Counted from the stretch's first letter, positions 23,800 to 36,230 are shown. The stretch is DNA of 64,000 nucleotides from Amorphophallus konjac (GCA_022559845.1 JAHNEJ010002121.1:1-64000), one strand, 5' to 3'. Notes: a model not told the origin generated them from the letters alone. Program-made: numbers and translations.

Positions 23800-24795
23800 T
23801 AATGGACGATTTTTTGTTTCATAATCCAATTCTTGTTGCATCATGTGCTTAATTGATTACTTTTTGGCTTGATTGGCTTATCCCATGATATGAATGTTGC
23901 AAAATCTTTTCACGACCTCTTGCAGCTTTACTACATACTTCGCCTGGTCAGGTAAGTCAGGTAAGTATTTCGCATCCCTATCCCTTAATGCATTACTATA
24001 AGGTATTATGCTATATAATCTCGAGAACCGGCTGGTCATTCATGTGTTCTGGGATCTGACGTTCTCCTTTACCAAAAATGATAATGATCTAGGTGCACGT
24101 GTTTAATCATTGGATAGACCGTTAGGTTGGAGAAATTAGGGGATGATGGTTCTATCCTGCATGCTGTGGTTGTGGATAGTATCCTGACCCTGATTAATCC
24201 GATTTAGCAATACTATTCTCGAGTATTTTCTATTTTTTGGCTTTCTTCGCATTTATTTTAATGATTTCTTTTATTTTTGTCCAACATGCATCATGCGCAT
24301 TTTTAAGCATTCATGTCCCTAATCTATCTAAAATATCTCATTGGTGATGGATAATTATGTGTCCATGGTTTTGGGTAAGAAAGAGTATTCCGCTCAGAAT
24401 TGGAAGGTCTTTTCTGGTATGTTCACTTGGTTTGGTTGACTGAGAGTCCATCTCTGGAGTTTAGTCTGCTTTCTTTTATTTTTCGTTACTGCTTATCCTG
24501 ATCCCCTCATTGGTTGTGGATTGTGTCTCCTGATGAGGTTGGTTGTGTTTTCTCTTTCCATTCATTTACTTAGCTCCTCCAGACTAGCGTCAGTTTGGTC
24601 TGATCGGTCCATGTGTTTGGTTCGGAGTTTTCAGAAAGATTCCTATCGCTCGTTGGTGAGAAACGGGTGTCGTTTACCTTAACTCCCATTTTTCATTCCG
24701 CTTCGTTGCATTTCCGCTTCGTCTCTATGTTTCCATTTTGCCTTCGCTTCACCTCCGCTCGCTCCCCTGCAAATAGGACGTTAAGGAGGGGCATC
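23800..24795 (+). other. Element A 3' untranslated region and polypurine tract
   Basis: No gene is seen. The last bases, ttaaggaggggcatc (24781-24795), are a polypurine tract ending at the TG of LTR A, which sets element A on the plus strand. The stretch has a diverged second copy at about 26280-27265 (shared order of ttctattttttggc-like, ccaacatgcatcat-like and cattccgcttcgtt-like segments, then ctcgctcccctg). Confidence 0.6.
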
Positions 24796-26140
24796 TGTTG
24801 ACACCCGTTCTTTACCTTTGAGTTGAGTCATTTTCTTACCCGTATTTTAGTGTCCCAAGTTGTCAATTATTCATTGGGCCATTTTTGATGGTTTTTGGGC
24901 CTATTTTACGGGTATTTTCTCCCTGGCTGGGCTTGCTCACGCATTTTCTCAGATTTCAACTTAATAAGCCTTGGCTTGACATGGTCATTTGGGATAAATA
25001 AGCATATTTATCTCACTTTTTATTATTATTCAACGGCCAGGTGAATAGTGGTCGCACGATAGACCGCTCAATGTCTCTAGCGGTCTATCGAGAGACCGTT
25101 TTTATCGGTCGGGATTCCTGCGTCGACGGGCATTTCTCTCTTTATCCGTGGTCAAACCGGTTCCTTCATCCGTGGATTTCTCCGCAGATTTGGAGCCAAA
25201 TGAGGAGCCGTTTGATCTTGCTGGCGGCTGAAAATATTATCTTCATATTTTTCTAAATAATCAAAGCCTAATTCCCTCCAAAAAGCCTCCAACTCGAGCT
25301 AGGGTTTCAAGGGTTTATAAATAGAACCCTTGGCTCATGGTCGCGGAGGGGGAGATTCCGGAGCTTGCGTCGAGGTGCTTCCGCATTCTAGAGCGAGATT
25401 CAGCCAGGGAGAAAGGCTTTCCACGTCCCTTAAGCCTTCGGTCTAGGGAGTAGTCGATTACGTTGCTCTCGTTTGTGTCATTGCTTAGTTGTCTTTAGTC
25501 ATCTTTTGGCCATCCCATCTTCATTTTTCTTTATTTTTCTCCATGTTTTTCACTGTCATTCTTGCATTCATACATCCTCCTATTGTTTTCCTCGCCCCCA
25601 AGGGTTAAAAACCACAATCCCCCACGTATCCACCCTTCTAATCATGTGTTTTACTCATTATTCTTATCTATAGATATTGCACGTCCTTGAACTAATTTGG
25701 GTCATCTTCTCTTGTTGTTTGTGTTGTCTTGCAAGTCAGCAGTCGTCTTCACATGAGGCCCATCCCTCCTGGCCGGCCGGAAGGGGTGGAGGATTGAGTT
25801 CCCAAGTTCGGGTTCTAGAAGCTCTTTGTGGTCTACCTCCGACTGTTTACCAGAGGAAGCGGCCTTCCTCAGGCCGTCTTTCTTCTGTTTGTGGCTGATT
25901 GAAGACCGTCTGATTCCTACGCCCGTGTCTTCCTCTCGTGTTCTGTCCCAGTGTTGGTAGCGGCCTATCGTCCGACCGTCGTCCTAATTCAGTAGCCGTC
26001 TTAAGATCATTTTCCCCAGCCTTGCGGCCCGGAGAGTACCGTCTTCTTCCTGCACCAGAGCTATCCCGGTTGGCGAGTGTCTTTCTACATTCCTTCTTTC
26101 CAAGGTATGTAGTGCGTTCCTCTTACACTATTTACTTTGG
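24796..26140 (+). repeat. LTR A: TAT/Ogre-like LTR (3' LTR of element A)
   Basis: The left edge is firm: PPT then TGTTGACACC. A TATA box (tttataaataga) lies at 25315-25325. The right edge is not resolved; a primer-site-like tggcgatcacgatctgg starts at 26141, similar to TAT-lineage primer sites that start TGGCGA. CGGTC/GACCG hairpins occur in the LTR too (agcggtctatcgagagaccg at 25078, gcggcctatcgtccgaccgt at 25960). The superfamily call rests on the LTR start, PPT and antisense genes, since no pol of this element is in the window. Confidence 0.6.
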
Positions 26141-27265
26141 TGGCGATCACGATCTGGTTGTGCTGATTTTGAGGTGATGGTATCGTTGCATTGCTTGCCT
26201 TGTTCCATGTTCTGTTGGATGTCACACTAGTCACATTCATTCACACCCACACACACACTTAGAGAAAAATATCAACACCTGCATCCTGCATATCTTGGCT
26301 AAATTTGATGAATTTCATTCATATTTTCGGACTAATGATTTTTGAGTGCAGGGTAGATAAAGTTTCATGCAGATTGTCAAGGCACTCTTCTGTGGTGACA
26401 TTTCCCACCCTGTATTTTCTCCTGTGTGAATTCATACTATATGTTACTTACTCTACTAGAGCATATCAATAACCTTGTGATATTGATAAACCTGAAATTT
26501 GAGTTCCCCTTCAACAAAAATAGTGATAATTCCAAGGGAGTCTTGGTCGCACTGATAGGCCGTTGAGTCATCCAAGACTTGGGGCGACGGTTCCACTTTT
26601 TTAGTTGATGCGCGGATAAAGGGGTTTTGGCTTAGTGTCAGCTTGGGAAACTGAATTCTTGACCTAGTTTGGATAGCGTAACAATATTATCATTGATTAT
26701 CTTCTATTTTAGTTTATTTTATTTTTTCTTTTAGCCCAGCATGCATCATATAGGACTTTGAGCTTTAGCGATGAAAAATCATCTTATTAAATCAGTAATG
26801 AGGGCCACTAGCACTTAATTGAGTTGACATGAAATATTCCATTCTAAATTAAGTATTACGTTCTCCTTGAGGCCGCTCAGACTGGTTCCTTGAAAGCACC
26901 TTTGATTGGATTCCTATCTCTTTCTCTTTATTTCCCCTAATCCACCTTGGCTGCAGCACATCCACATTGGCTGGTAGCCGCTCTCCAATGGTGTGTCCTT
27001 CCTTTCGTGCCCACGCGCACATTTTTAGCTTAGTTTTCATCCAAACAATTGCTACTTTCTTGTAATCATCCAATGTTGTTTCATTCAGAACCATGGAAAG
27101 ATTTCCAAACACGTAGTGTCGAAGGCATGTCAGATCACACCTTGGCATCTACTTTTCAGTCCGCTCTTACTTCATTTCGCTTCGTTACACTCTCATTCCA
27201 TTTTGATTCCACTACACTTTATTCCGTCTCGCTCCCTTGTAAAGCAGACGCCAAGGTGGGGTAGC
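26141..27265 (+). other. Short internal stretch between LTR A and LTR B, with a second polypurine tract
   Basis: It begins with a primer-site-like sequence and ends in ccaaggtggggtagc (27251-27265), a PPT directly before TGTAGACAC. Its right two thirds resemble the element A 3' region at 23800-24795. A CGGTC-type hairpin lies at 26545-26592. No gag or pol is left. It may be an internally deleted element or the product of unequal recombination between tandem relatives. Confidence 0.5.
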
Positions 27266-29352
27266 TGTAGACACGCCAAAATTGATACTATGTTGAGTAA
27301 ATTTCATGTCACAATGTAATGCCCCAAAGTGGACTTCATTACTGGCTCAATACGAGAGTTTTTTATTTTTTTTGAATTTTTAGGAATTAGCGACCGTCAT
27401 TTGGATGCCAATTCTTAATGGGCGCCCTTTTGGAGCGTCGCCATTTCTTCCACTGCAGGTCTACCTAGGCCTCCGGTGTGTCGACTCAGGAGAATGGGCG
27501 ACTGTTCGAACGGGCGCTATTTCATGGTTTTTTTATTTTTCATTGGATCTTAATTCCGCGAAATTGACGCCTTTTTGAGCAGCTGCTCATTAATGAACGC
27601 CTCCTCGAATGGACGCCATTTCCTATTTTTAATTATGGAAAGTCTGTTATTTCCATATTTTGCTTAGGAATGAGCATCAGGTTCTTGGACGCCTATTGAA
27701 TTGACAACAGCTGCACTGGCTGCCAATTCCTTTCCGTTTCTTGTTCGTTTGCAACCTCCTCTGCATGGCGTTCCTTGTCGAAATTGGACCTGTGTTCTTC
27801 TGTGGAAGGGAAGATCCACGTCCAAGGAGTTTTCCCTGTTTGAAACCCATTAGGAACAAGGATTTTCTCCTCTATATAAACCCCCTTCGAATCCCACGGT
27901 GGGTTCTTTAACGACAACAGAAGAACAAGCAAAATAGAGAGCTTTACGATTTGAGTTTACGAAAGGCCAAAGGCAAAGATTTTGATATATTAGTGCTACA
28001 GAGAGCACTGTTTAAAAACCCCGCCCGGACCGACCGGTCCGACCGGCTAACCCGCAACCCAGTCTCAAAACCGGGTTAGAATAGTGCCTAGACCGTTTTA
28101 GACCCAAAATCTGGTTAAACCCAGCCAACCCGGTGCAACCCAGTGCAACCCGGTCGACCCGCTAAAATCGGAGTGACCCAACCGGGTCTGACTCCTAGGC
28201 ATATTTTTTATTTGTTTAATTTTTACTTTTTAATTTAGCATGAAAAAATATAGGAGATGAAGTTTTTCACAAATGCTATGAACAATTTGAAAGGAAAATT
28301 GCAGTCAGCTCATTGCAAACAGAAATGCCAAGTATTTGTTTATATTTGAATTATTTACCCAAGATATTGTTTAATGCTATTTGCTTATCCACTTATTTAT
28401 GAATTTTGCATCTTATCCTAAGAGGGAGATGAAGACAAGAAAGAAGATGATAAATTAGATGAACAAGAAATTTGACTTCACACACCATGAAACTTGTGTC
28501 TCATGAGATGTTAATTGTAGTTGATAAATGGTCATATGTAATGTTTATTTAATATAAATTTTATTCTTTTTTAGACTATTTCAGTTGTTGTTTAATGCAC
28601 TTATTTTAATTTTCACAATATATGTTTAAGTGTTTGTTTCATATTTCTAACTCAAGGTATCTTAAAATTTTATGACAATTTATAATATTATTATAAATGG
28701 TTCTAGTCTTACGGGTCACGGGTCAACCCGAACGGTTAAACCATTGACCCGTGACCCACAAACTTAACCGGGTCAAACTCTGGGTCGGGTTTTAAAACAT
28801 TGGCAGAGAGTGCTTTTGGGGCGTTCTGTTTGCTTTTGAGCAGAGAGAGAGACCACGTTTTGCTCTCTTTTTCTCTCCAGTTGATCGCTGCTACTGCGAT
28901 AGAAAGGGAAGGAGTCTTTCTGTTTACACCAAGCTTCTCTACTGCGGCAGTGTTGGAGGATCACCTCCACTCTCTCAAACTCCCTCTTCTCCTATTTGCT
29001 TTATTTTCTTAGTCCATTTCAGACTGCGTCACACATCCTATCTAGCATCCTTGCTAGATTTTTATTATTATTTGCATTAGCATTCATATTACTCCCACCC
29101 TTTAATCCTTAAGGGGTTTAAACCAAAACACACACGGTGTGTTCATACCTAATTTGCGTAGATTCATTTCTATTGAGCATTGATTCTATGCGCTGGTCTC
29201 TAATCCCTTTGTCTTTGCTTATTTTTCAAGGGTAATCAAAAATAAAGACCCCCTTCATCGGCCGGCCGGTTAAAGTAGGAAGTTGAACTCACACCACACC
29301 CCGCTTTACAAGGTATTTACGATCATCCTTTTCTTTTTTTGAGGTAACCCCT
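27266..29352 (+). repeat. LTR B: diverged relative of LTR A, holding a MITE
   Basis: It starts TGTAGACACG after a PPT and has a TATA box (tctatataaaccc) at 27876-27888. A primer-site-like tggcgatcactctcc at 29354 marks the far end. Both LTRs share the run aaggtat(g/t)ta shortly before that site (26101 and 29310). Inverted GGCGCC/GGCGTC motifs (tagcgaccgtcatttggatg and the partner ggagcgtcgccattt, 27388-27450; attgacgcc and gacgccattt, 27563-27620) replace the CGGTC hairpins of LTR A. Confidence 0.5.
28006..28802. mobile_element. hAT-type MITE or short non-autonomous hAT element
   Basis: Left end CACTGTTTAAAAACCC and the reverse complement of the right end, CAATGTTTTAAAACCC, form terminal inverted repeats starting CANTG. 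The flanks acagagag (27998-28005) and gcagagag (28803-28810) match at 7 of 8 bases, the 8-bp TSD length of hAT transposons. Subterminal regions are full of ACCGGGT and GACCCGG words. The AT-rich centre has a short acidic frame near 28425-28475 that could be a transposase tail; this is uncertain. It interrupts LTR B. Confidence 0.85.
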
Positions 29353-30179
29353 CTGGCGATCACTCTCCATAGTAGCATCACATTCTCCCTCCCCATCTTT
29401 TATTATTATCATCCTTATTAGTTTTCTTTTAAGTTATCATCCATGTTGTTGTTGTTTCCTTTCTCTTTTTAATGTCTATGTGGCACGTTCACAACAAGCA
29501 GCATCATCATGCCGACATCTTAGTTACTGGGCCAACTCGAGACTCACAGCCACCCATCACGTCATGCAGTGCATGACAAAGGGCAGAAAACAACTCTTGA
29601 CACGCCTTCTACAAGCAGCTTGATACCCGTAACTCCAGTAGCAAGCCGCATTGGGACTTTCGAGTCACTAACAGCTACCATCCAGGTTGCGGTCATCCAG
29701 TAGGGCACGATCATCTCTAAAAGCAGCCACTATTGCTGCCATGTTCAGAACGCGGCACCTGAGTAGACCGCGTTCAAGATAGGACTCTGACAGACAGTTG
29801 GCTTCATCTGCTTAGCCGTTCCCGTTCCAAATTCAAGGGGCTTCCTCTTGCCCGTCTCGCGTTAGAGCCATGCTCGAGACCTCCAACGGCATAATGCCAT
29901 CGATCCCTCAGTAACTAGGCCGCACCCAGCGCTCGGGGCCTCTTGATGCACCATACGGCATCACAAAGGATCGGGAGTCAATCCCGAGCACCTTCTACGA
30001 GGAGCCCATGCCCAAAGCAGGAGAGGGCCCATTAAAGCAGCTTTCAGAGCTCGGAGCATCATATCCTTCCTTTGCATGTAGCAAGAAGTCAGAGACCCCA
30101 GCCGAAAATCAGAAGATGAGACCGCTCCGGGGGGATCACCGCCCTTTCTATCTCCTCCCAGTCAAACCCAACCATGCCA

Positions 30180-31175
30180 ATCTAAGTAAACCACCTAGGG
30201 AGGAGGTTTACGAAGGCCAAGTTATCCAAAGGCAACCTGGTTTGGGTAAACCCCCTAAGGGGGAGGTTTACGCAGACTAGGATGCCTCCAGGCACCCCCG
30301 ACCCGCGTAAACCCCCTTTACGCGGACCAACTTGCCATTTCCTGAACGCGGCTAGCCCCATGACCGCATTTTGGTGACCGTGGTCATTGAGGCGATAGCG
30401 TTTAAGCCCAGACTACCCAGCCAAAACCCAGTCCGCATAAACCCCCCTACGGGGGGTTTACGAGGACCAGGCTGACCCCATCAGCCTAGTCCGCGTAAAT
30501 CCCCCACTTTTTAATAAAAAATAAATTTTCCCAGCCCCTTAACCGAGCCCATGTAAACCCCCAAAGGCGGGATTTACGCAGACCAAGTTGACACTATCAA
30601 CCTGGTCCACGTAAAGCCCCCACCATCATAAAAGAATAGCAATAAAAATATTTTTCCTAGCCCCTTAACCCTGTCCGTGTAAACCCCCCAGGGGTGGTTT
30701 ACACGGACCAAGTTGATACCCATCAACCTGGTCCGTGTAAACCATCAACTTGGTCCACTTAAACCCCTAGGGGGGGTTTATGTGGACCAGGCTAATCCCC
30801 ATCAGCTTGGACCACGTAAAGCCCCATTTTTTCATAAAAAAATAATTAAAAAATCTACCCCAACCCAGTCCAGGTAAAGGGGGGCTTTACGCAGACTAGG
30901 CTGACCCCCATCAGCCTAGCCCGCGTAAACCCATCCCAAAAATAATAATAATATTTTTGCCAGCCCCAATCTGGTCGGCGTTAACCCCCCTAGGGGAGGT
31001 TTACGTGGACCAAGTTGACCCCCTCAGCCTGGTCCACGTAAACGTTGCCAGAAACAAAAATATATTTATTTTTCTCTGCCAGCCCCAACCCAATCCGCAT
31101 AATGGGGGGGGCTTTACGCGAACCAGGCTACCCCTACCAGCTTGGTCCGCGTAAACCTCCTGACCCTTCCCTATA
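30180..31175. repeat. GTAAACCCCC / GGGGGTTTAC hairpin array
   Basis: About ten inverted-repeat units have arms close to TTGGTCCGCGTAAACCCCC and its complement. Examples are 30243-30276, 30430-30466, 30675-30710, 30752-30787 and 30972-31010. Units alternate with linkers such as gttgacaccatcaacctgg, so arms can pair with either neighbour. Between some units are short A-rich tracts (30512-30530, 30630-30655, 30830-30855). Confidence 0.85.
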
Positions 31176-31752
31176 GTTTCGTCGATAAATTCTCCCCTAG
31201 GAATTCCAAGGGGAATGGCATGCATACACATACGCATCACAAGGCACGCAAGTGGAGCTCCGGCATTGAAGGCTTTGTTGGTTGGCTTGTTCAACTAAAC
31301 ACACACCAAGGGTATGTCACATCGACACCCCTCATATGGCGTCTAGTCGATTCACATAAGTCCCCTACTACGTATGATGCGTCTGCTAACTATGAATACA
31401 CCCTCAAGCTAGGTCCACCTACGCATAATGCATAATGCAAACGGTGGAGATATTTGCATGACAGATCCACCTGCAATCAATTCTTCGTGGCCAGCCACCA
31501 ATCGCCCTTTTCGAGCTAGTGACTGATTGCCCCACCCGCTGGTCGGAGTTAGCCTAGCAAGCCCTCCGAAGATCGCCCCTACATGACAAATCTCGGACAT
31601 GAAGGTGCTCTGGACGTGCTGACAAGCGCCCCGCCTAGACACCGCTTCGATAAAAGCGTACTACCCAGTCCCTGCCTTGATGAACGTGCCCTGCCTAGAT
31701 CCCGTCGTGGTGTATGTGCAGCCACCTAGATGACTATGTTCAAGCTACGGCT

Positions 31753-32048
31753 ACTCCTGTCACAATGGTGCCCACGGCACCCGATTGCCTAGCTACTCCA
31801 ATCACAACGGTGCCCACGACACCCGACTGTCCAGTTACTCCAATCACAATAGTACCCACGGCATCCGACTACCCAGCTACTCCAGTCACAACGGTGCCCG
31901 CGCCATCTGGCCACTCTAGCTTCATCGGCCTGGGTTGCTCCAGTCATAGCTATGTCTGTGTCATCTGGTCGCTCCAGTCTCAACAGTAACAGGTCACCCC
32001 AGACGTCGCAACAGTATCCAGCCGCTCCAGTCATACTGATGCCCACGC
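31753..32048. repeat. 42-bp tandem repeat, target of the Tekay-1 insertion
   Basis: Units of 42 bp start at 31753, 31795, 31837 and 31879 (each begins actcc and contains cacaaYggtgccc), then decay into looser Ser/Pro-codon-like repeats. The array resumes at 47212 after Tekay-1. Because 42 is a multiple of three, the plus strand has a repetitive open frame (31714-31989) that I do not regard as a gene. Confidence 0.8.
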
Positions 32049-35000
32049 TGTTACATCCCGAGCACAGGAGATTACTCGGATGTGTGACGCGTCTATATAG
32101 ATCGGATCATTAGAGCGATAAGAATTTTACATTTATAATTTTGGAGTGCGTAAATGACTAATAAAACTAATATATTCTAATAGTCCAAGTGATGTTTATT
32201 TGATTAACTAAAGGAAATAAAGAGAGTCCATGACAAATTCCAAATAAAAAAAAGATGATACTAGGCTAAGTGCCTTAACAAGACATACTAAAAATACAAG
32301 GTAGGACTCAAATAAATTTAAGGACACGACTAGCTAATGATAGATGGTTGGCGTTCTAGCACTCTTCACTCGGTCTCAACCCCATTCTTGTTGCTATCCG
32401 ATTCACCTGAAAATGTTAGGAAGCAACTGGATGAGTGAATCGCTCAGTAGGAATTATATCTCAAATACGAGCAATCTTTACGTGATTTACAAGTTGCATG
32501 TATTATCAGTATGGCTATGCATGATGTACGTATAAGAAAAATCAGGTATACAGGTAATTTAGGCATGATAAACAGTAAGAGATCAAGAACTGTATAAAGA
32601 GAGTATATCCAGATTTCAAGTATTCGACAAGCAGTATTTCAAGAATTTACAGATGTAAATGCCACTTCGGGCAAGCAGGGATTCGTGTACAAGTATGAAC
32701 ACAGGTATGAGAAGAAACTCATGTACAAGTATATCAAGTAAAAATTCAATTCAAGCAAGTATTGTCAAGTACGTATCAGTAGAATTGGCTATTATCAAGC
32801 AAGTATTTGCCCTTTCTCGGGCAACAAGTCAAGTATTGCCCGTTTCGGGCCACTCAAGTCAAGTAAGTAAGAAGAGAGAGAGTAGGGGTGGAGTGTCTCA
32901 AGTCAAGCAAGTACTCCGGTGTAATGCTAAACACCGTGGTCAATAAACTCCCATGGGCACAAGTACCTTCGGGTGCTCCTCCCAGGACCAGACTGGGCCC
33001 TATATGCACAGCATTTCATGTATTACCTTTGACATCCACTCTCATTTATAGCCAATATGGAATTTCAAGAATTTAGAAACGTAGTATTTCAGACGAGATT
33101 AACTAGTCATTTGGTTATTGATGATTCTAGAGGTGGCCCCTATAGGCTCAAGATGTGGCTCCCGTCGTGTAGCACTTTGCGCCGTACGGCCTCAAGAGGT
33201 GGCTCCCACAACGCAGCACTTTACCCTGCATGGCACTTAGCTCCTACACTCCCAAATGGTAGTTTAAGAGATTCAAGGTTTCACCATGTAGGGTATACAC
33301 AAGTATATTTTTCATGGAACAGAATTTCAAGAACTCATCATACGCAGGAGTATGGATTATGGTTGTGTTTGCACAATTCTCGAGATAGTTCAAGATCAGA
33401 AGTTATAATTACTGAGTTGGCATCTGAGGGTTTACTAATCCTTCAAATTTTCAATTTTTAAATATATATATATATATATATCAAATTGGCGCCCCTTTAC
33501 CCAGTCTTCAATTAATTGAAGACTTGAGGGCCGTCTTCAATTCAGAAATTGAAGACTTAAGGGCCGTCTTCAATTCAGTAATTGAAGACTTGAGGGCCGT
33601 CTTCAATTCTGAAATTGAAGACTTAAGGGGCGTCTTCAATTCAGTAATTGGCGCCTAGGGGTTGCCCAATCTTTCCAAATTTTGATTTATCGAATATATA
33701 TATATATATATATATACATACATATATGAAATTGGCACCCCTTTACCCAGTCTTCAATTAATTGAAGACTTGAGGGCCGTCTTCAATTCTGAAATTGAAG
33801 ACTTAAGGGCCGTCTTCAATTCAGTAATTCAAGACTTGAGGGCCGTCTTCAATTCTGAAATTGAATACTTAAGGGCCGTCTTCAATTCAGTGATTTTCAC
33901 CTGGCATATACGTTTTGTGACTCAAAGCACTATTCATTTCAAAAAAGTTTCTCGAAATAAGGATATCAATACTTAGTATAATTACTCGGGAGTCCAGAAA
34001 CATGTTCAGATATAATTACTGAGTTTTGGTTTAAAGATATGAATTTTCTAATGTTATAACTTTAATTCCTCAAGAAACGGAATTGACGCCCATGTGAGCA
34101 GTCTTCAATTAATTGAAGACTTGAGGGCCATCTTCAATTCTGTAATTGAAGACATAAGGGCCATCTTCAATTCAGAAATTGAAGACTTAAGGGCCGTCTT
34201 CAATTAATAAATTGAAGACTCTGTGAGCAGTCTTCATTTAACAAATTGAAGACTCTGTGGGTAGTCTTCATTTAATTGAAGACTTCGAGGGTGTCTTCAA
34301 TTTAAGTACAGGTTCAACTCAAATTGACGACACACCAATTGAGTTGTTTTTTTCAAGTGAGTTGTGCTTCGTATCAGAACTGTAAGTTCTGTGACACAAG
34401 TTACTATTCATTTCTCTAAAGTTTCTCCGAATCAGAATCCGAAGACATGGTCAGATGGAGAAAAATCTCAGGGTCACAGAAGTATATTCTGTCAAAATTC
34501 CCAAGGTCCAGTTAATTAGTTATTGATTTTTGAATGCAGTGATTTACTATTTTCTAAAAATTACAGAAAATTGAATTGACGACTTGACCCATGTCTTCAA
34601 TTAATTGACGCCCTCTCGGGCAGTCTTCAATTTTGAAATTGGCGCCCATTTTCAGTTGAGTGTGCACTATACATCAGTGTGAAAAAGCTCTGAATCAGGA
34701 AGTAATGGCACGAATATGTTGATAAAAATGTCAGAATTCCAGAAACATGTTCATGCAAACATTTAGTGCTTTAGTTTGATAGTTATGGATTTTTGAATGT
34801 GTTGAATTATCAATTACTTAAAATTTTAGAAATTGAATTAACGACATGAGGCATGTCTTCATTTAAATGACGACTACGTACGCAGTCTTCAATTTTGAAA
34901 TTGGCGCTATGGTCGGGGGTGCCATTTTCATCAGGGCTGGACCCTCTTGGTTCTTAAACATGCGTGTATTAGTATAATAGATGCTACATATTAAGGTTGA

Positions 35001-36230
35001 AAAATATGGTTATTAATACTGTAAAACTATTGTGATAAAATATGCTTAAAAACTCATGAAAATCATGCTAACAAATTAAGGTCAAAATCATAAAGATCAT
35101 GGTAATATGTGATAGGCTATTAAAATAACATGGTATATACATGATTTATAGCATGGTTGACGAGCTATTAAAATAACATGGTATATACATGATTTATAGC
35201 ATGGTTGACGAGCTAAATGGACTCTAAGCATGCATCATTTAACCTATTTAGCTACTAGTTAGGTAAGGATTTGAGAACACCTACCTTTTGACGTGTGATA
35301 CGAGATTCAAAGCTGCAGCAGGATCGCAGCAGGATGTAGCCTCGGGAAGAAGATGCTTCTGCAGCACAGCAGTAACCTCTGACAGTGCTACGGATGCGAT
35401 TAGTTATAGGGAATGATAAGGCATTGGTTAATGCCTTGTGGGTCATGGTGAGTGGGCATTGGTTTTGCCAGCTCGAATGGGTTGCTCGTGTCTCAATCTT
35501 CTAGAATCATGTGTTTAAATGACGCCCTTGTAAAGTGTCGTTCATTTAATATAGGTGACACTATTCACGTAAATGATGCCTTGCATGAGGGCGTTATTTG
35601 TTTGGGTGACATTATTCATGAGACCCCATTCACGTGTTAGCATTCGGGATGGTCATATATATTAATATTTAAATGGGATAGGGTCCTATTGAAAATGGCG
35701 CCTCATGCCATGTCTTCAATTTGGAAATTGAAGACTATGTGAAGGGTCTTCAATTTGGTAAGTGGAAAAGTTGGAAACCACTTACGTATAACCCCATGGC
35801 CCATGTGTTAAAGCTTGTCTTGTATATTTATAGAATAACCCTCCCTTTGTTTTGTTTCTTTCTACAAGACCTCCTATGTAAGATTATTTACCCATGTACA
35901 TAAGGTTGGATTGCACATTTGTATGCTAGTCCCCCTATAGTTTAGTTCTTTAAACAGAACCTAGAATTCTATTAAGAATAGTAGGTTACGTATACATAAG
36001 GTGAGGATTTGTAATTTTATATGCTAGCCCCCCTAAGGTTTTGGCTCTTTACACAAAGCCCTCATGATTCTTTATGTTATAAAGTAGGGTTGGCTTGTAT
36101 ATTTTCATTATAGTCCTTGTGAGGTTGGTTTCTTTATGTAAGGCCTTCATATATGCTAAAGTCTTCATGTATGCTTTCTTTTAAGAAGAAGTTTTGAATT
36201 TACGCAAATGTATTTATCAGAGGTGCTACA
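32049..36230 (-). repeat. Tekay-1 3' LTR (4182 bp)
   Basis: It runs from TGTTACATCCCG at 32049 to GGTGCTACA at 36230. Features are a run of caagtcaagtaagtaag-like repeats (32640-32920), the palindrome chain built on GTCTTCAATT (33504-33900 and 34100-34300), and AT microsatellites (33462-33480, 33697-33716). A 48-bp segment (gctattaaaataacatggta and on) is duplicated at about 35126 and 35166. Confidence 0.95.
33504..34310. repeat. 33-bp palindromic GTCTTCAATT/AATTGAAGAC chain
   Basis: The perfect 20-bp palindrome gtcttcaattaattgaagac is at 33504-33523. It is followed by units of 33 bp, each made of GTCTTCAATT, four bases, AATTGAAGAC and a 9-base linker close to TTRAGGGCC. Two sub-arrays are separated by an AT microsatellite. 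The same chain occurs at 42325-42640 and 42840-42990 in the other LTR and at 17040-17510 in the solo LTR. Confidence 0.92.

Larger units (their letters stand above)
29353..32048. other. Non-coding region after LTR B, target of Tekay-1
   Basis: No convincing gene is seen. It holds a hairpin array (30180-31175) and a 42-bp tandem repeat (from 31753). It continues at 47207 beyond Tekay-1. By position it could be the 5' internal region of the element whose 5' LTR is LTR B, but no gag frame was recognised. The open frame at 30008-30280 is mostly translation of the hairpin units. Confidence 0.45.

Noticed and set aside
31714..31989. Thr/Pro-rich repetitive open frame
   Set aside because: It comes from the 42-bp tandem repeat (also divisible by three) and decays outside it.
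32659..33461. Repeated plus-strand frames in the Tekay LTRs (for example MEFQEFRN at 33057 and 41876)
   Set aside because: Present in both LTRs and antisense to the element; no recognisable domain, and disrupted in the solo LTR copy.
33770..33976. Open frame with an 11-residue repeat (RAVFNSEIEDL) in both Tekay-1 LTRs
   Set aside because: It is the translation of the 33-bp palindromic chain; 33 is a multiple of three, so the frame stays open by arithmetic. No start context or domain.
30180..34310. Regularly spaced palindromic repeats resembling a CRISPR array
   Set aside because: Plant nuclear retrotransposon context, spacers are repeats themselves, no cas genes, and arms form one continuous inverted-repeat chain.
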